DNA of 64,000 nucleotides from Mesorhizobium shangrilense (GCF_028826155.1 NZ_JAQGPN010000001.1:806001-870000); one strand, 5' to 3'; shown: positions 8,766 through 19,428, numbered from the stretch's first letter. The notes: generated by a model not told the origin, from the sequence alone. Made by a program: numbers and translations.

Positions 8766-10495
8766 CGGGCCTCCCGGCTGCGAAGCCGCGCTGTTTCGCC
8801 GGCATCGACCCGATCGTCACGGATCGAGACGCCATAGTCGCTGGCGGCCCGTTGCGGGCTCACGAAGCCCCGCCTGACATCGCGCCAAACCAGATCGGGG
8901 TCACGCTCGAACGGGTCGCCATATCCTCCTCCTCCGGGGGTCTCCAGGCGAACCTTCTGCCCGCGCTGCAGATGTATGCCGACCATCTTCGACGCCATCG
9001 GCGGCTGGCGTTCCCCGTCGGCCTGCTCGTAACGGAAGCGATTGGGCGCGGCGGCGCCGCCGCCGACGACGCCGGGAGGCGCGAACCTGCCACGTTCGCC
9101 GAACAGGAAGACATCGGCCTCCCTTTCCAGAAGTTCGACCTCGTACACCGCCCCGAGGCCACCCCTATGGCGGCCCGCTCCGCCGGAATCGGGGCGCAGC
9201 GCCCACTGCGTGAAGCGGACCGGATAGGCCGCTTCGAGGATCTCGAGCGGCGGCATGGTCGCCGTCGAGATCGGCGCATTGCCATGGTTGAGACCATCGC
9301 CCGCGCCGTGCGCGCCGTGGCCGCCGCCGAAGAAGGAGAACATGACCCAGCGCTGGCCGCCGGCCCTGTGGCCTGCCAGCGAGAGAGCGTTGATCGTGCC
9401 GTAGGCGCACGCCATGGCGGTGCGCGGCGCGATTTTGGCGACGGCCTGGAAAACCACGTCGATCAACCGCAGGATCGTCTCGGTGTAGCCGCCGACGGGC
9501 TTGGGCGCCACGACCGACAGGAGGGAGCTTTCGGCGATGCGGAACTCGACCGGTTCCAGAACGCCGGCATTCGCCGGCACGTCGCCGAAAATGTGCTTGA
9601 GCGCCACATAGCACGCGGCGATGGTGGTCGAGCGCGAGATGTTGACGGGGCCGGCGCAGGCGGGCGAGGAACGGGTGAAATCCATCACCATCCGGTCGCC
9701 TTCGATGGTGAGGTCCAGCGCGATCCTCAGCGGCTCGTCGACGATGCCGTCATTGTCGAGGAAATCCTCGGCCGAGACGGTGCCCGCCGGCAGTTCGGCG
9801 ATCTGCGCACGCATCATCTCGGCGGCGCGAGCCTTCAGCTCGACGAGCCCGGCGGAGATGGTGGCGTCGCCGTAATCGTCGATCAGCGCGTGCATGCGCC
9901 GCTCGCCCAGCTCCAGCGCGTTGATCTGACCGTTGAGGTCGCCGTAGAGCGACAGCGGCAGACGGGAGTTGGCGGACAGTATGTCCACCACATCCTGTCG
10001 GAATTCGCCGCGATCGTAGAGCTTGACCGGCGGGATCAGCATGCCTTCCTGGAAGCATTCGGTGGCGGCAGGATTGTAGTTGCCGGGCACGTTGCCGCCG
10101 ACATCATGCCAATGGCCGACGGAGGCGAGGAAACAGAACGGCCTGCCGTCCCGGAACACCGGCTTCACCAGCCTGAAATCCGAAAGATGGGTGCCGCCGT
10201 CATAGGGATCGTTGAAGATCCAGACATCGCCCTCATGGATGCCGTCCCGCCGCGCCGCCTTGTCGATGACGGCCCTGACGGCAAAGGCCATGACGCCGAC
10301 GAAGATGGGCAGGCCGGACTTGCCCTGCACCAGCGTGTCCCCGGTCGTCGCATCGTAGATGCCGTGCGAGGCGTCGTGCGCCTCGGCGATGATGGGATTG
10401 AAGGCGGAGCGGAACAGCGTCGCATCCATCTCGTCGGCGATCTGTTCAAGGCGACCCTTGAGAATCGCGAGTGTGACCGGGTCCAGCGCCATCAC
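8762..10495 (-). CDS. hyuB: Hydantoinase/oxoprolinase family subunit B (HyuB type)
   Basis: The protein has 577 residues. Characteristic blocks include DPVTLAILKGRLEQIADEM at the N-terminus, FNDPYDGGTHLSDF, VGHWHDVGGNVPG and the C-terminal glycine-rich ETPGGGGYGDPFERD. Subunit B holds the metal-dependent hydrolytic or carboxylating centre in this family, with conserved Asp and His residues of the NDPY..GTH and GHWHDVGG blocks. The length fits two-subunit hydantoinases; it is not the fused eukaryotic 5-oxoprolinase. It overlaps the upstream lyase gene (10492-10495) and downstream subunit A by 4 bp each, so translation is probably coupled and the complex made in fixed proportion. Confidence 0.92.
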   Translation of the reverse strand: MMALDPVTLAILKGRLEQIADEMDATLFRSAFNPIIAEAHDASHGIYDATTGDTLVQGKSGLPIFVGVMAFAVRAVIDKAARRDGIHEGDVWIFNDPYDGGTHLSDFRLVKPVFRDGRPFCFLASVGHWHDVGGNVPGNYNPAATECFQEGMLIPPVKLYDRGEFRQDVVDILSANSRLPLSLYGDLNGQINALELGERRMHALIDDYGDATISAGLVELKARAAEMMRAQIAELPAGTVSAEDFLDNDGIVDEPLRIALDLTIEGDRMVMDFTRSSPACAGPVNISRSTTIAACYVALKHIFGDVPANAGVLEPVEFRIAESSLLSVVAPKPVGGYTETILRLIDVVFQAVAKIAPRTAMACAYGTINALSLAGHRAGGQRWVMFSFFGGGHGAHGAGDGLNHGNAPISTATMPPLEILEAAYPVRFTQWALRPDSGGAGRHRGGLGAVYEVELLEREADVFLFGERGRFAPPGVVGGGAAAPNRFRYEQADGERQPPMASKMVGIHLQRGQKVRLETPGGGGYGDPFERDPDLVWRDVRRGFVSPQRAASDYGVSIRDDRVDAGETARLRSREAR

Positions 10496-11364
10496 GCATC
10501 GCCTTCGTCATAGCGCCGGCCCTCGGCAAGCAGTTCGGGCGTGCCGATGACGGCGTTGAGGCCGGCAAAATCGAACATGCGGTCGCGGAAGGCCATGTTT
10601 GACCCAGTGCGGGTCAGGTTGCGGTAGTAGTCTTGCTGCGTGGCGGCGACGGCGCGGACGATGCCGCCGGGGAAGATGACGAGGCTGAAGCCGAGTTTCT
10701 CCAGTCCGATCGCATCGACGCTGGGCGTCTTGCCGCCTTCCACCATGTTGGCCATCAGCGGCGCGCGGCCCGCAAAGCGCTCCACGATACGACCGATCTG
10801 GTCGATCGACTGCGGCGCCTCGATGAAGAGGACGTCGGCGCCGGCTTCCAGATAGGCCTCCGCACGCTCCAGCGCTGCGTCAAAACCTTCGACGGCGATG
10901 GCGTCGGTGCGACCGATGATCAGCGTGTCGTCGGAGGCGCGCGCATCACAGGCGGCCCTGATCTTGCCCGCCATCTCGCCGGTCGAGATGAGCGACTTGC
11001 CGTCCAGATGACCGCAGCGCTTGGGCATCGTCTGGTCCTCGAGCTGCAGCGCGTCGGCGCCCATGCGTTCGAAGACGCGCACCGTGCGCTGGACGTTCAG
11101 GGCGTTGCCGAAGCCGTTGTCGGCATCGACCACGATGGGCAATGCGATGCGGTCGCGCAGGGCTGCGATGGTGTCGGCCACCTCGCTCATCGAGACCAGG
11201 CCGATGTCCGGGCGGCCGAAGCGCGTATAGGCGATCGAAGCGCCGGAGAGGTAGACGGCCTCCGCCCCCGCCTGGGCCGCGATCAGGCCGCTCAGCGCGT
11301 CGTAGACGCCGGGAGCAAGCAGGATGCGCTTTTCCCCGAGGCGCTGCTTGAGATTGGCTTTCAT
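10492..11364 (-). CDS. Isocitrate lyase/PEP mutase superfamily carbon-carbon lyase
   Basis: The protein has 290 residues. The superfamily blocks are present: LSGASIAYTRFGRPDIG, VDADNGFGNALN and LEDQTMPKRCGHLDGK. The KRCGH block, with Cys at about residue 117, marks lyases such as 2-methylisocitrate lyase and 2,3-dimethylmalate lyase rather than phosphonate mutases. The gene lies directly after a LeuC/LeuD-like hydratase pair, with ATGA overlaps on both sides. The same enzyme pair (dimethylmaleate hydratase plus 2,3-dimethylmalate lyase) is known from nicotinate fermentation in Eubacterium barkeri. A retro-aldol cleavage of a substituted malate to pyruvate plus a short acid is therefore the best guess. 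PrpB-like activity or oxaloacetate decarboxylation are alternatives. Confidence 0.85.
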   Translation of the reverse strand: MKANLKQRLGEKRILLAPGVYDALSGLIAAQAGAEAVYLSGASIAYTRFGRPDIGLVSMSEVADTIAALRDRIALPIVVDADNGFGNALNVQRTVRVFERMGADALQLEDQTMPKRCGHLDGKSLISTGEMAGKIRAACDARASDDTLIIGRTDAIAVEGFDAALERAEAYLEAGADVLFIEAPQSIDQIGRIVERFAGRAPLMANMVEGGKTPSVDAIGLEKLGFSLVIFPGGIVRAVAATQQDYYRNLTRTGSNMAFRDRMFDFAGLNAVIGTPELLAEGRRYDEGDA

Positions 11365-11861
11365 GCTGGCCTTCCATTTCCCGCCGCGAAGCGCTTCTTC
11401 AGATGCGGAACCAACCCGCCGTCGGCGAGCATTCGCTGGAGATTGTCGGGGAGGGGTTCGAGGACGATGCGCCTGCCGCCCGCTGCAAGGCGCAACGCGC
11501 CGGCTCCGACGTCAAGCTCGGCCTCCTCGCCGTCGGAGATGCCGGAGAGATCGGCCGCGGCCAGGACCGGCAAACCGAGATTGATGGCGTTGCGGTGGAA
11601 GATGCCGGCGAAGGACCGCGCCACCACGCCGGCGACGCCCAGATGCTTCAGCGCTTCGGCAGCCTGCTCGCGTGACGATCCCATGCCGAAGTTCTTTCCG
11701 GCCACCACGATGTCGCCCGGCCTGACCTGCGCCGCAAACTCCGGTCGCACACCTTCGAGGCAGTGTTTGGCAAGCTCCTCGAGGCCGCCTTTCATGTACT
11801 GGCCGGGAGCCAGCTGGTCGGTGTCGATGTCGTCGCCGAAGAGGAAGATGCGGCCGCTCAC
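11361..11861 (-). CDS. LeuD-like small subunit of an aconitase-superfamily hydro-lyase
   Basis: The protein has 166 residues from a GTG start at 11861 whose TGA overlaps the large-subunit stop (GTGA, 11858-11861). The frame stays open further upstream, but that part is a shadow of the large subunit. The swivel-domain hallmarks are present: GDDIDTDQLAPGQYM near the N-terminus and GKNFGMGSSREQAAEALKHLGV, where the Ser-Arg pair contacts substrate. Together with the upstream LeuC-like protein it would hydrate or dehydrate a 2-substituted malate or maleate. The LeuC/LeuD branch also contains homoaconitase, dimethylmaleate hydratase and maleate hydratase. The catabolic neighbourhood argues against leucine synthesis. 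Confidence 0.88.
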   Translation of the reverse strand: MSGRIFLFGDDIDTDQLAPGQYMKGGLEELAKHCLEGVRPEFAAQVRPGDIVVAGKNFGMGSSREQAAEALKHLGVAGVVARSFAGIFHRNAINLGLPVLAAADLSGISDGEEAELDVGAGALRLAAGGRRIVLEPLPDNLQRMLADGGLVPHLKKRFAAGNGRPA

Positions 11862-13128
11862 CGGTTTGCCTCCCGCAGGAAATCGCGGGGATCTGCGATC
11901 CGGCCGGCGATGGCCGAGGCGGCCACCGTCAGCGGCGAGCCGAGCCAGACCTTCGAGGAAGCCGCGCCCATGCGGCCCTTGAAGTTGCGCGCCGTGGACG
12001 AGATGCAGGAGACGTCCTCGCCGAGACGGTCGACGCCATAGCCTGCGCAGATGCCGCACGCATTGGGGAGGATGCGCGCGCCGGCGTCCTCGAACACCTT
12101 CATGATGCCGTCCTCCGTCGCGCGCTGCTGGTCGCGGCGCGAGGCCGGCGCCACCAGCAGTTCCACGCCCGGGGCGATCCGGCGTCCGCGCAAAATCCCG
12201 GCCGCCCCCTCGAGATCGACATACTTGGCCCCGGTGCAGGCGCCGAGATAGGCGACCGTGATCGGCGTGCCCGCGGTCTCGCCGACCGGAGCGGCGTTGG
12301 CGGGCGAATGGGGCGCGGCCACCTGGGGCGCGAGCGCGGCCGCGTCGAAGACATGGTGCTCCAGCAATTCGGCGCCAGGATCGGTGAACAGCGGGCCATG
12401 GTCACCCGACTCGCCGCCTGCCGCGCGCAGGAATGCGGCGGTGGTCTCGTCGGGCGCAATCAGCCCGGCCTGAGCGCCAAGCTCGGCCGCCATGTTGGAG
12501 AGCGTCATGCGCTCCTGCATGGAAAGGGCGGCAATCGCCTCGCCCGCATACTCGACCGCCTGGTACTTGCCGCCGTCCATGCCGAGCCGGCCGCAGAGCG
12601 CCAGCATGATGTCCTTGGCGGTGAGGCCGGGTCCCAGCCGGTTTCGCCATTCGATCAGGATGGTGCCGGGCACCTTCAGCCAGATCTCGCCGGTCGCCAG
12701 GACGCCCGCCATTTCCGTCGCGCCGATGCCGAACATGTAGCAGCCGAAGGCGCCGCCGGTGGGCGAATGGCTGTCGCCGCCGACGACGAACATGCCCGGT
12801 TTGAGATGGCCGCGTTCCGGCAAGACGACGTGACAGATGCCCTCGCCGTCATGGAAGGCGACGCGCCGCTCGCTCGCCCAGCGGCGGGTAAGCTCGAGGA
12901 TGCGCGCGCCTTCGTCGGTGTCGCCGGGCACGAAGTGGTCGGAGATGAGCACGACCTTCGAGGCGTCGAAGAGGCCGACGCCGAGTTCCTTCAGGATGGG
13001 CTCGACCCGGCGCGGCCCTCCCGAGTCGTGGATCATTGCAAGGTCGACCTTGGCCGTGACGACCTCGCCCGGCCGCACGCTCTGCCGCCCCGCCGCGCGC
13101 GCGATGATCTTCTGCGCAAGTGTCGCCC

Positions 13129-13132
<4 letters not shown>
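11858..13132 (-). CDS. LeuC-like large subunit of an aconitase-superfamily hydro-lyase ([4Fe-4S])
   Basis: The protein has 424 residues. The sequence carries VGGDSHSPTGGAFGCYMFGIGATE, a typical HACN/LeuC block. Cluster cysteines are visible in LGACTGAKY and in NACGICAGYG (the CxxC pair), giving the three ligands expected for a [4Fe-4S] hydratase. At 424 residues it is of the shorter archaeal/HACN type rather than the ~470-residue enterobacterial LeuC. It follows livF with a 4-bp overlap, so the hydratase is translated straight after the transporter. Likely substrates are substituted malates or maleates; the match to dimethylmaleate hydratase is by context, not proof. Confidence 0.9.
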
Positions 13133-14567
<1,435 letters not shown>

Positions 14568-14575
<8 letters not shown>

Positions 14576-15569
14576 GGCCGGACGCCTCCGGCTGCGCTGC
14601 CGACGCTGTCGTCCCGGGCGCCTTGCGCGCCCTTTGCGTCAGCAACCCAGCCAGACCACGCGGCATGAACAGCACCATCGCCACCAGCACCGCGCCATAG
14701 AGGGCGAGGCTGATGCCGGGCGCCTCGCCGACGAAGGTGCGCGTTCCCTCCGAGATGGCATGGACGCCGATGGCGCCCAGCAGGGGCCCGAACAGCGTCC
14801 CCATGCCGCCGATGATCGGCACCAGCAGGCTGGTGACGGAAATCTCGGGGCCGTAAGCGATGGCAGGATCGAGATAGAGGAAATACTGTGCGTAGAAGAC
14901 GCCGGCGAGGCCGGAAAAAATGCCGGAAAGGACGATCGCGCCCATCTTGACGCGAAAGGCATCGACGCCGAGCGCGCGGGCGGCGTCCTCATTGTCGCGC
15001 ACGGCCATGAGCTGGGCGCCGAAGCGCGAGTTGCCGATCCACCAGACGGTGAGGAAGGCGGCGAGCGCCAGCGCCCATACAACCCAGAAATAGCCGGCGC
15101 GCGCGACGAACTGAAAGTTCTCGACGCCGCGCGCGAGCGGGATGAGCAGCCCGACGCCCGCGCCGGTGAAATCGACGGAGTTGGACAGGATGCGCAGCAC
15201 CTCGGCGAAAGCCAGCGTCACCAGCGCGAAATAGGAGCCGCGCAGGCCGTAGCGAAAGGTGCAGAAGCCGATGAAGGCGGCGACCGCCGCCGCCAGGGCG
15301 CCGCCCAGCGCCATGCCGATCCAGGGATTGACCCCGAACTGCACCTGCAGCACCGCCACCGCATAGGCGCCGGTGCCGAAGAAGGCGGCGTGGCCGAAGG
15401 AGAACTGTCCGCCATAGCCGCCAAGGATGTTCCAGGCCTGCCCGAGCAGCGCCGCGTAAAGCGTCATGATGACGACGTGGAGCCAGAAATCGGATGTCGC
15501 CACCAAGGGCGCAACGCCGATCAGCAAGAACACGGCGAGAAGAATGGAGAGGCTGCGCTTCCCGGTCAT
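14568..15569 (-). CDS. livM: Branched-chain amino acid-type ABC transporter permease LivM
   Basis: The protein has 333 residues from ATG 15569, which overlaps the livH stop by 4 bp (15566-15569). A longer open frame upstream is a shadow of livH. It has many hydrophobic segments, the LivM block YGGQFSFGHAAFFGTGAYA near residue 50, and the cytoplasmic coupling segment AVRDNEDAARALGVD. It forms the membrane channel with LivH. The C-terminus after about residue 305 is a hydrophilic Ala/Pro-rich tail. Confidence 0.92.
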
Positions 15570-16438
15570 GCCTTGTGCCCCAGGAGGCCGGCCGGCCGGA
15601 AGATCAGGACCAGGATGAAGATCAGGAAGATGCCGATCTGGCCGAGGCTTTCGCCGAGGAACAGTCCGCCCATCGCCTCGACGATGCCGATGGTGAAGCC
15701 GCCGAGCAGCGCGCCTACGAATGATCCCATGCCGCCCAGCACGACGATGGTGAAGGCGATGAGGATGAAGCCGTGTCCGACCTGCGGGGTGACATAGTAG
15801 CTGGGCAGAAGCAGGCAGGCAGCAACGCCGAGGCAGGCGATGCCAAGTCCGAAGCTCATGGCATAGACATGCTCGGTGTCGATGCCGACCAGGGCCGCGC
15901 CCTTGCGCTCCTTGGCGAGCGCGCGGATCGCCTTGCCCAGGTCGGTGCGCGCCATCACCAGCCAGAACAGCGCCGCTGTCGCCAGCGCGCCGAAGAAGGC
16001 GATGACCTTGGGCAGCGGCAGGAACGCGCCCAGGACCTCCACGGTCTCGAAGGAGTAGGGCGTGTCGATGATGCGGGTATCCGACTTGAAGAAATAGAGC
16101 GCCAGGTTCTCGATGACGATCGAGAGGCCCAGCGTCGCCAGCAGGATGTTCTCGTCGCGGCCGTGGCTCGACCGCGTGATGATCCCGCGTTGCAGCGCGT
16201 AGCCGATCGCAAACATCAGCGGCGGCACGATCAACAGGGCGGCATACGGATCGACGCCGAACTGGACGTTCAGGAAATAGACCGCGTAGAGCCCGATCAT
16301 CAGCAGCGCTCCGTGCGCGAAATTGATGATGTGCAGCACGCCGTAGATGAGTGTCAGCCCGAGCGCCACCAAGGCATAGAGCGCGCCGGTGGTGATGCCG
16401 TTGAGCAGGGAAGGGACGACAATGGCAAGGTCGGGCAT
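15566..16438 (-). CDS. livH: Branched-chain amino acid-type ABC transporter permease LivH
   Basis: The protein has 290 residues and is highly hydrophobic. It shows the LivH signature VALGLTLIYGVLHIINFAHG near the N-terminus, the coupling segment GIDTEHVYAMSFGLG, and the conserved VLGGMGSFVGALLGG. It begins 65 bp after the binding-protein gene, the largest gap inside the operon, where a partial terminator or processing site could adjust the ratio of binding protein to permease. It pairs with LivM. Confidence 0.93.
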   Translation of the reverse strand: MPDLAIVVPSLLNGITTGALYALVALGLTLIYGVLHIINFAHGALLMIGLYAVYFLNVQFGVDPYAALLIVPPLMFAIGYALQRGIITRSSHGRDENILLATLGLSIVIENLALYFFKSDTRIIDTPYSFETVEVLGAFLPLPKVIAFFGALATAALFWLVMARTDLGKAIRALAKERKGAALVGIDTEHVYAMSFGLGIACLGVAACLLLPSYYVTPQVGHGFILIAFTIVVLGGMGSFVGALLGGFTIGIVEAMGGLFLGESLGQIGIFLIFILVLIFRPAGLLGHKA

Positions 16439-16503
16439 TGGCGGCGCTGTTTCCTGGAAGGCCGGGCGGCCACAACGCGGCCGCCCGGGACGGATGTCTT
16501 GGG

Positions 16504-17754
16504 CTAGGCGTTGGACTTCATGGGGAACACAGCTTCAGCCGAGGCGAACTCGGCCGGGTAGATGACCTCTATATCGTTGTTGAGGATCTGCGTGTTGACC
16601 GGCTTTGCGCCGATGTTCTGGCCGTTCTCCACCTTGGTCGCGCCATAGGGCATGCCGTGCTGGTCCCAGGTCGAATCGGCGAGAGCAGCGATCACCTTCT
16701 CCTTGTCCGTGGAGCCCGCCCGCTCGATGGCGTCGGCCAGATAGGCGACCGCGTTGTAGGTCAGGAAAACCTCGTAGGTGTAGACGAGCCCCTTGGCTTC
16801 CGCCGCCTTCTTGCGCGCCAGCGCAAGCTCCGACTTCGGATTGAACCAATGGTTGCAATCCATGATCTGGTCGGCGACGTCGGGGAATTCCTTGACGAAC
16901 TGGTAGTTCGACGCCGCACCGCCGAGCACCGAATAGATGGCCTTCGCCTCCACCTTCTGCTGCTGCAGGGTGCGGGCGAACAGGATGTATTCGTTGTAGT
17001 AGTTGGCCGGGATGATGATGTCCGGCTTCTTCGACTTGATCTGCAGGACGATGTTGGTGAAATCGCGCGTCGGGTTGGCATGCTTGATGACGTCGACCAC
17101 CTCGATGCCGATCTTCGGCAGTTCGACCGAAAGCAGCTTGGCCGAGCCGGTGCCGAACAGCGACTCCTCGTGCACCACGAGTGCGGTCTTCGCCGGCGAT
17201 CCCGCCGCCTTGTTGATGGTGTCGAGATTGGCAACAGCCGCCGACGCGATCTTGCTGTAGCCCGGCGCGAAGCGGAACGTGTTCGTGAGGCCGCGGTTCA
17301 TGATGTCGTCGGCAACGCCGACATCGACAACGTGCGGCGTGTTGGTCTTGGCCGCCTCTTGCGACGTGGCGAGCGAGATTGCCGAGGAATAGCCGGCCAC
17401 GATGCCATGCACGCCGGCCTCGACCATCTTGGTGACTTCGGCTGCGCCAAGCTCGGGCTTGCCCTGGCTGTCGCCAAGCACCGCTTCAAGCATGGCTCCG
17501 CCGAGCGACTTGATGCCGCCGGCGGCGTTGATCTCCTCGATCGCCATCTGCGCGCCGGCGCGCGACTGGGTTCCGGAGAAGGCGATGAACCCGGTAACCG
17601 GGTGGATCAGGCCGATCTTGACGGGAGCCGGCTGCGCCCTGAGCACCGCGGGAAAGCCGGTAACGCCCAGCGCGGCAACGCCGGTCGCGAGAAATTCGCG
17701 TCGCCGCATGCCGCCTCTGCTTGAATCTTTCCCCCTGTCGTCAATGCTGGTCAT
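16504..17754 (-). CDS. Periplasmic binding protein of the Liv-type transporter (Tat-exported)
   Basis: The protein has 416 residues. ATG 17754 is preceded by a strong AGGAGGA ribosome site (about 17763-17769) and overlaps the gntR stop by 4 bp. A twin-arginine signal MRRREFLATG followed by a hydrophobic stretch ends near AVLRAQ, so export is by Tat, as is common for rhizobial Liv binding proteins. The mature part is a type I periplasmic binding fold (VKIGLIHPVTGFIAFSGTQ, NAAGGIKSLGG). It would deliver the operon's substrate to LivHM. Ligand class is unknown; a small organic acid, amide or lactam fits the enzymes downstream. Confidence 0.92.
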   Translation of the reverse strand: MTSIDDRGKDSSRGGMRRREFLATGVAALGVTGFPAVLRAQPAPVKIGLIHPVTGFIAFSGTQSRAGAQMAIEEINAAGGIKSLGGAMLEAVLGDSQGKPELGAAEVTKMVEAGVHGIVAGYSSAISLATSQEAAKTNTPHVVDVGVADDIMNRGLTNTFRFAPGYSKIASAAVANLDTINKAAGSPAKTALVVHEESLFGTGSAKLLSVELPKIGIEVVDVIKHANPTRDFTNIVLQIKSKKPDIIIPANYYNEYILFARTLQQQKVEAKAIYSVLGGAASNYQFVKEFPDVADQIMDCNHWFNPKSELALARKKAAEAKGLVYTYEVFLTYNAVAYLADAIERAGSTDKEKVIAALADSTWDQHGMPYGATKVENGQNIGAKPVNTQILNNDIEVIYPAEFASAEAVFPMKSNA

Positions 17755-18668
17755 TCGAAGTTCCTCCTGTTTTTGGTTTTAGGTCCCGGTTGCCCTTCCG
17801 GCGATTTCCTCATGTCCTCCTCGCCGGTCAGGATTGACGATGACGGAAGCGCCGCCCAGCGCATGCCCTCCTTCTCGCGCACGCGCTGCATGGACATTTC
17901 CAGGCGATACAGATCGGGGCGGTACAGGACCCGGATGTATTCCACCGGCCTGCCGGAGGCATCGCGCACGACGCGGCGCACCTCGATGAGCGGCGCGCCG
18001 GCGTGGATGCCGAGCGCGGTGGCTACCTGCGCATCCGCCACGGTCGCCGAAATGCTCTGGCGCGCGGAGGCGACATCGACTCCGGCGCGCTCCAGCAGAT
18101 GGAGCAGCGGCCGCGAGTTCAAGTCGTCCTGGTCGAACTGCCGGCCGATGTCGCTCGGCACATAGGTCACGAGGAATGACATGGGTTTGCGATCGAGCAG
18201 GCGCACGCGCACCGCGCGCTGCACCTCGACGCCCTGAGATATCTCCAGGGCATGGGCGATGTCCTCGCTGGCCTCCACATAGCCGAACTCGAGCACGCGG
18301 GCCTCGGTGACGAGGCCCATCAGCGAGATGTTCTCCAGCCATCCCTCGATGGATGCGGTGACGGCCGGCGGCGGCGGACGCTTGACCACCCGCGTGCCCT
18401 TGCCGCGCTCACGCACGACCAGTCCGGCGTTGGCGAGCTCGTTGAGCGCGCGCTTGGCGGTAATGCGGGAGACCCCGAACTCCTTGCACAGCTCCTGCTC
18501 GCCCTCGATCAGCTCGCCGGGCGAGATCTCGCCGCTGTAGATGCGGTTGCGCAGCAGGACGAACATCTGATGGTAGAGCGGCACACGGGCGTTGGCGTCG
18601 AAACGGGCCCCGCCCTGCCTTGCTCCCGGCCGGGTCGCTTCGGCTTTGATGTGGCCGCGCTTGACCAT
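17751..18668 (-). CDS. GntR-family regulator, HutC/UTRA type, first gene of the catabolic operon
   Basis: The protein has 305 residues. The winged helix-turn-helix lies at about residues 30-95 (VPLYHQMFVLLRNRI, SRITAKRALNELANAGLV, GKGTRVV) and is followed by a UTRA ligand-binding domain (SFLVTYVPSDIGR, IEVRRVVRD, VEYIRVLYRPDLYRLEM). UTRA regulators bind small metabolites and usually leave their operator when the inducer is present. Its position as first gene, fused by a 4-bp overlap to the binding-protein gene, implies autoregulation of the whole operon. The C-terminal ~30 residues (EEDMRKSPEGQPGPK) look like an unstructured tail. Confidence 0.92.
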   Translation of the reverse strand: MVKRGHIKAEATRPGARQGGARFDANARVPLYHQMFVLLRNRIYSGEISPGELIEGEQELCKEFGVSRITAKRALNELANAGLVVRERGKGTRVVKRPPPPAVTASIEGWLENISLMGLVTEARVLEFGYVEASEDIAHALEISQGVEVQRAVRVRLLDRKPMSFLVTYVPSDIGRQFDQDDLNSRPLLHLLERAGVDVASARQSISATVADAQVATALGIHAGAPLIEVRRVVRDASGRPVEYIRVLYRPDLYRLEMSMQRVREKEGMRWAALPSSSILTGEEDMRKSPEGQPGPKTKNRRNFE

Positions 18669-18694
18669 CGGCTTCCTCCCGCGAGCTTGCCTCT

Positions 18695-18723
18695 AATGAT
18701 ATGTCAATATACCATTATGTCAA
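18695..18723 (-). promoter_or_regulatory. Probable sigma70 promoter with overlapping GntR operator
   Basis: Read on the minus strand, a perfect -35 TTGACA (18722-18717) is followed after 16 bp by TATCAT, one mismatch from TATAAT (18700-18695). TTGACATA occurs twice, 16 bp apart. A 20-bp imperfect palindrome, ATGATATGTC/AATATACCAT (18696-18715, 7 of 10 pairs matching), overlaps it and is a plausible operator for the GntR/UTRA protein. The island of AT-rich sequence stands out in this GC-rich gap between divergent genes, so it may control both directions. Confidence 0.6.
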
Positions 18724-18746
18724 CAGATCCGGAGGGGAGGAGTGAA

Positions 18747-19325
18747 ATGCCCATAGTCCGTCTAACGCTGCAGGAAGGCTATGAAGATGCGTTGCGCGTC
18801 CGGCTGGCCGAACGATTGACCGATGCCGTGCGCGCCACGATCGCGGCGCCTCTCGAGGCGATCACCATCGTCATCGACGAGGTGAAGCCGTCCAGCTACA
18901 TGCGCGGCCGCGCCGCGCGCCGGCCCGGCGCGGCGCTTGCCTCGCCTTCGGATACGGTCAGGGCCTTCCTCGTTGCAATGGAAGCGCGGGATCTGGCGGG
19001 GGCGAGGAGCTTGCTTGCGCCAAGCTTCCGCATGACCTTCCCGGGCGGCGCTGAATTCACCGCGCTCGAGGAACTCGTCGCCTGGGGCGGCAAGCGCTAT
19101 CGCTTCGTCAGGAAGACCTATGAGGGTTTTGACGAGTGCTTCGGCGAGCAGGCTATGGTCGTCTACTGCTTCGGCACGCTTTCAGGCGAGTGGCCGGATG
19201 GACGCCCGTTCGAAGGCGTACGCTTCATCGATCGCTTCACGGTGGATGAAGGCAAGCTTGTCGACCAGCGGGTGTGGAACGATCTGGACGCGGTCGCCGC
19301 CCGCCAAAACGCGACGGCCGGGTGA
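18747..19325 (+). CDS. 4-oxalocrotonate tautomerase-like domain fused to a SnoaL/NTF2-like domain
   Basis: The protein has 192 residues from ATG 18747 behind a strong GGAGGGGAGGAG. Residues 1-62 look like a 4-OT subunit: after Met removal Pro would be the catalytic N-terminus (MPIVRLTLQEG), with the central segment LTDAVRATIAAPLEAITIVIDEV. After an Arg/Ala/Pro-rich linker, residues ~68-185 form a SnoaL/NTF2-like alpha+beta barrel (VRAFLVAMEARDLAGARSLL, GVRFIDRFTVDEGKLVDQRVW). 4-OT domains are normally stand-alone ~60-residue proteins, so the fusion is unusual. It is divergent from the 12-gene operon with shared control DNA, suggesting it isomerises an intermediate of that pathway; this is inference. 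Confidence 0.8.
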   Translation: MPIVRLTLQEGYEDALRVRLAERLTDAVRATIAAPLEAITIVIDEVKPSSYMRGRAARRPGAALASPSDTVRAFLVAMEARDLAGARSLLAPSFRMTFPGGAEFTALEELVAWGGKRYRFVRKTYEGFDECFGEQAMVVYCFGTLSGEWPDGRPFEGVRFIDRFTVDEGKLVDQRVWNDLDAVAARQNATAG

Positions 19326-19428
19326 AAACGCCCGGCGGTTCATTCGTCGGCGAACAATCCTCCTGAAGCAACAGGGCGACCCACCGGGGCTACCTGACGC
19401 CGGTGGCGTTCGCCGCGCGGTGTCGATC

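Noticed and set aside
6678..8837. 719-codon open frame antisense to hyuA
   Set aside because: Complete overlap with a firmly identified hydantoinase A gene; the translation has no family features.
8852..10513. 553-codon open frame antisense to hyuB
   Set aside because: Shadow of hyuB; no domain, no ribosome site.
11862..12059. Upstream extension of the LeuD-like gene
   Set aside because: The extra 66 codons lie within the LeuC-like gene in another frame and are Arg-rich; the GTG at 11861 with a GTGA overlap fits the operon pattern.
15570..16475. Upstream extension of livM
   Set aside because: It covers livH in another frame; ATG 15569 gives the normal LivM length and a 4-bp overlap.
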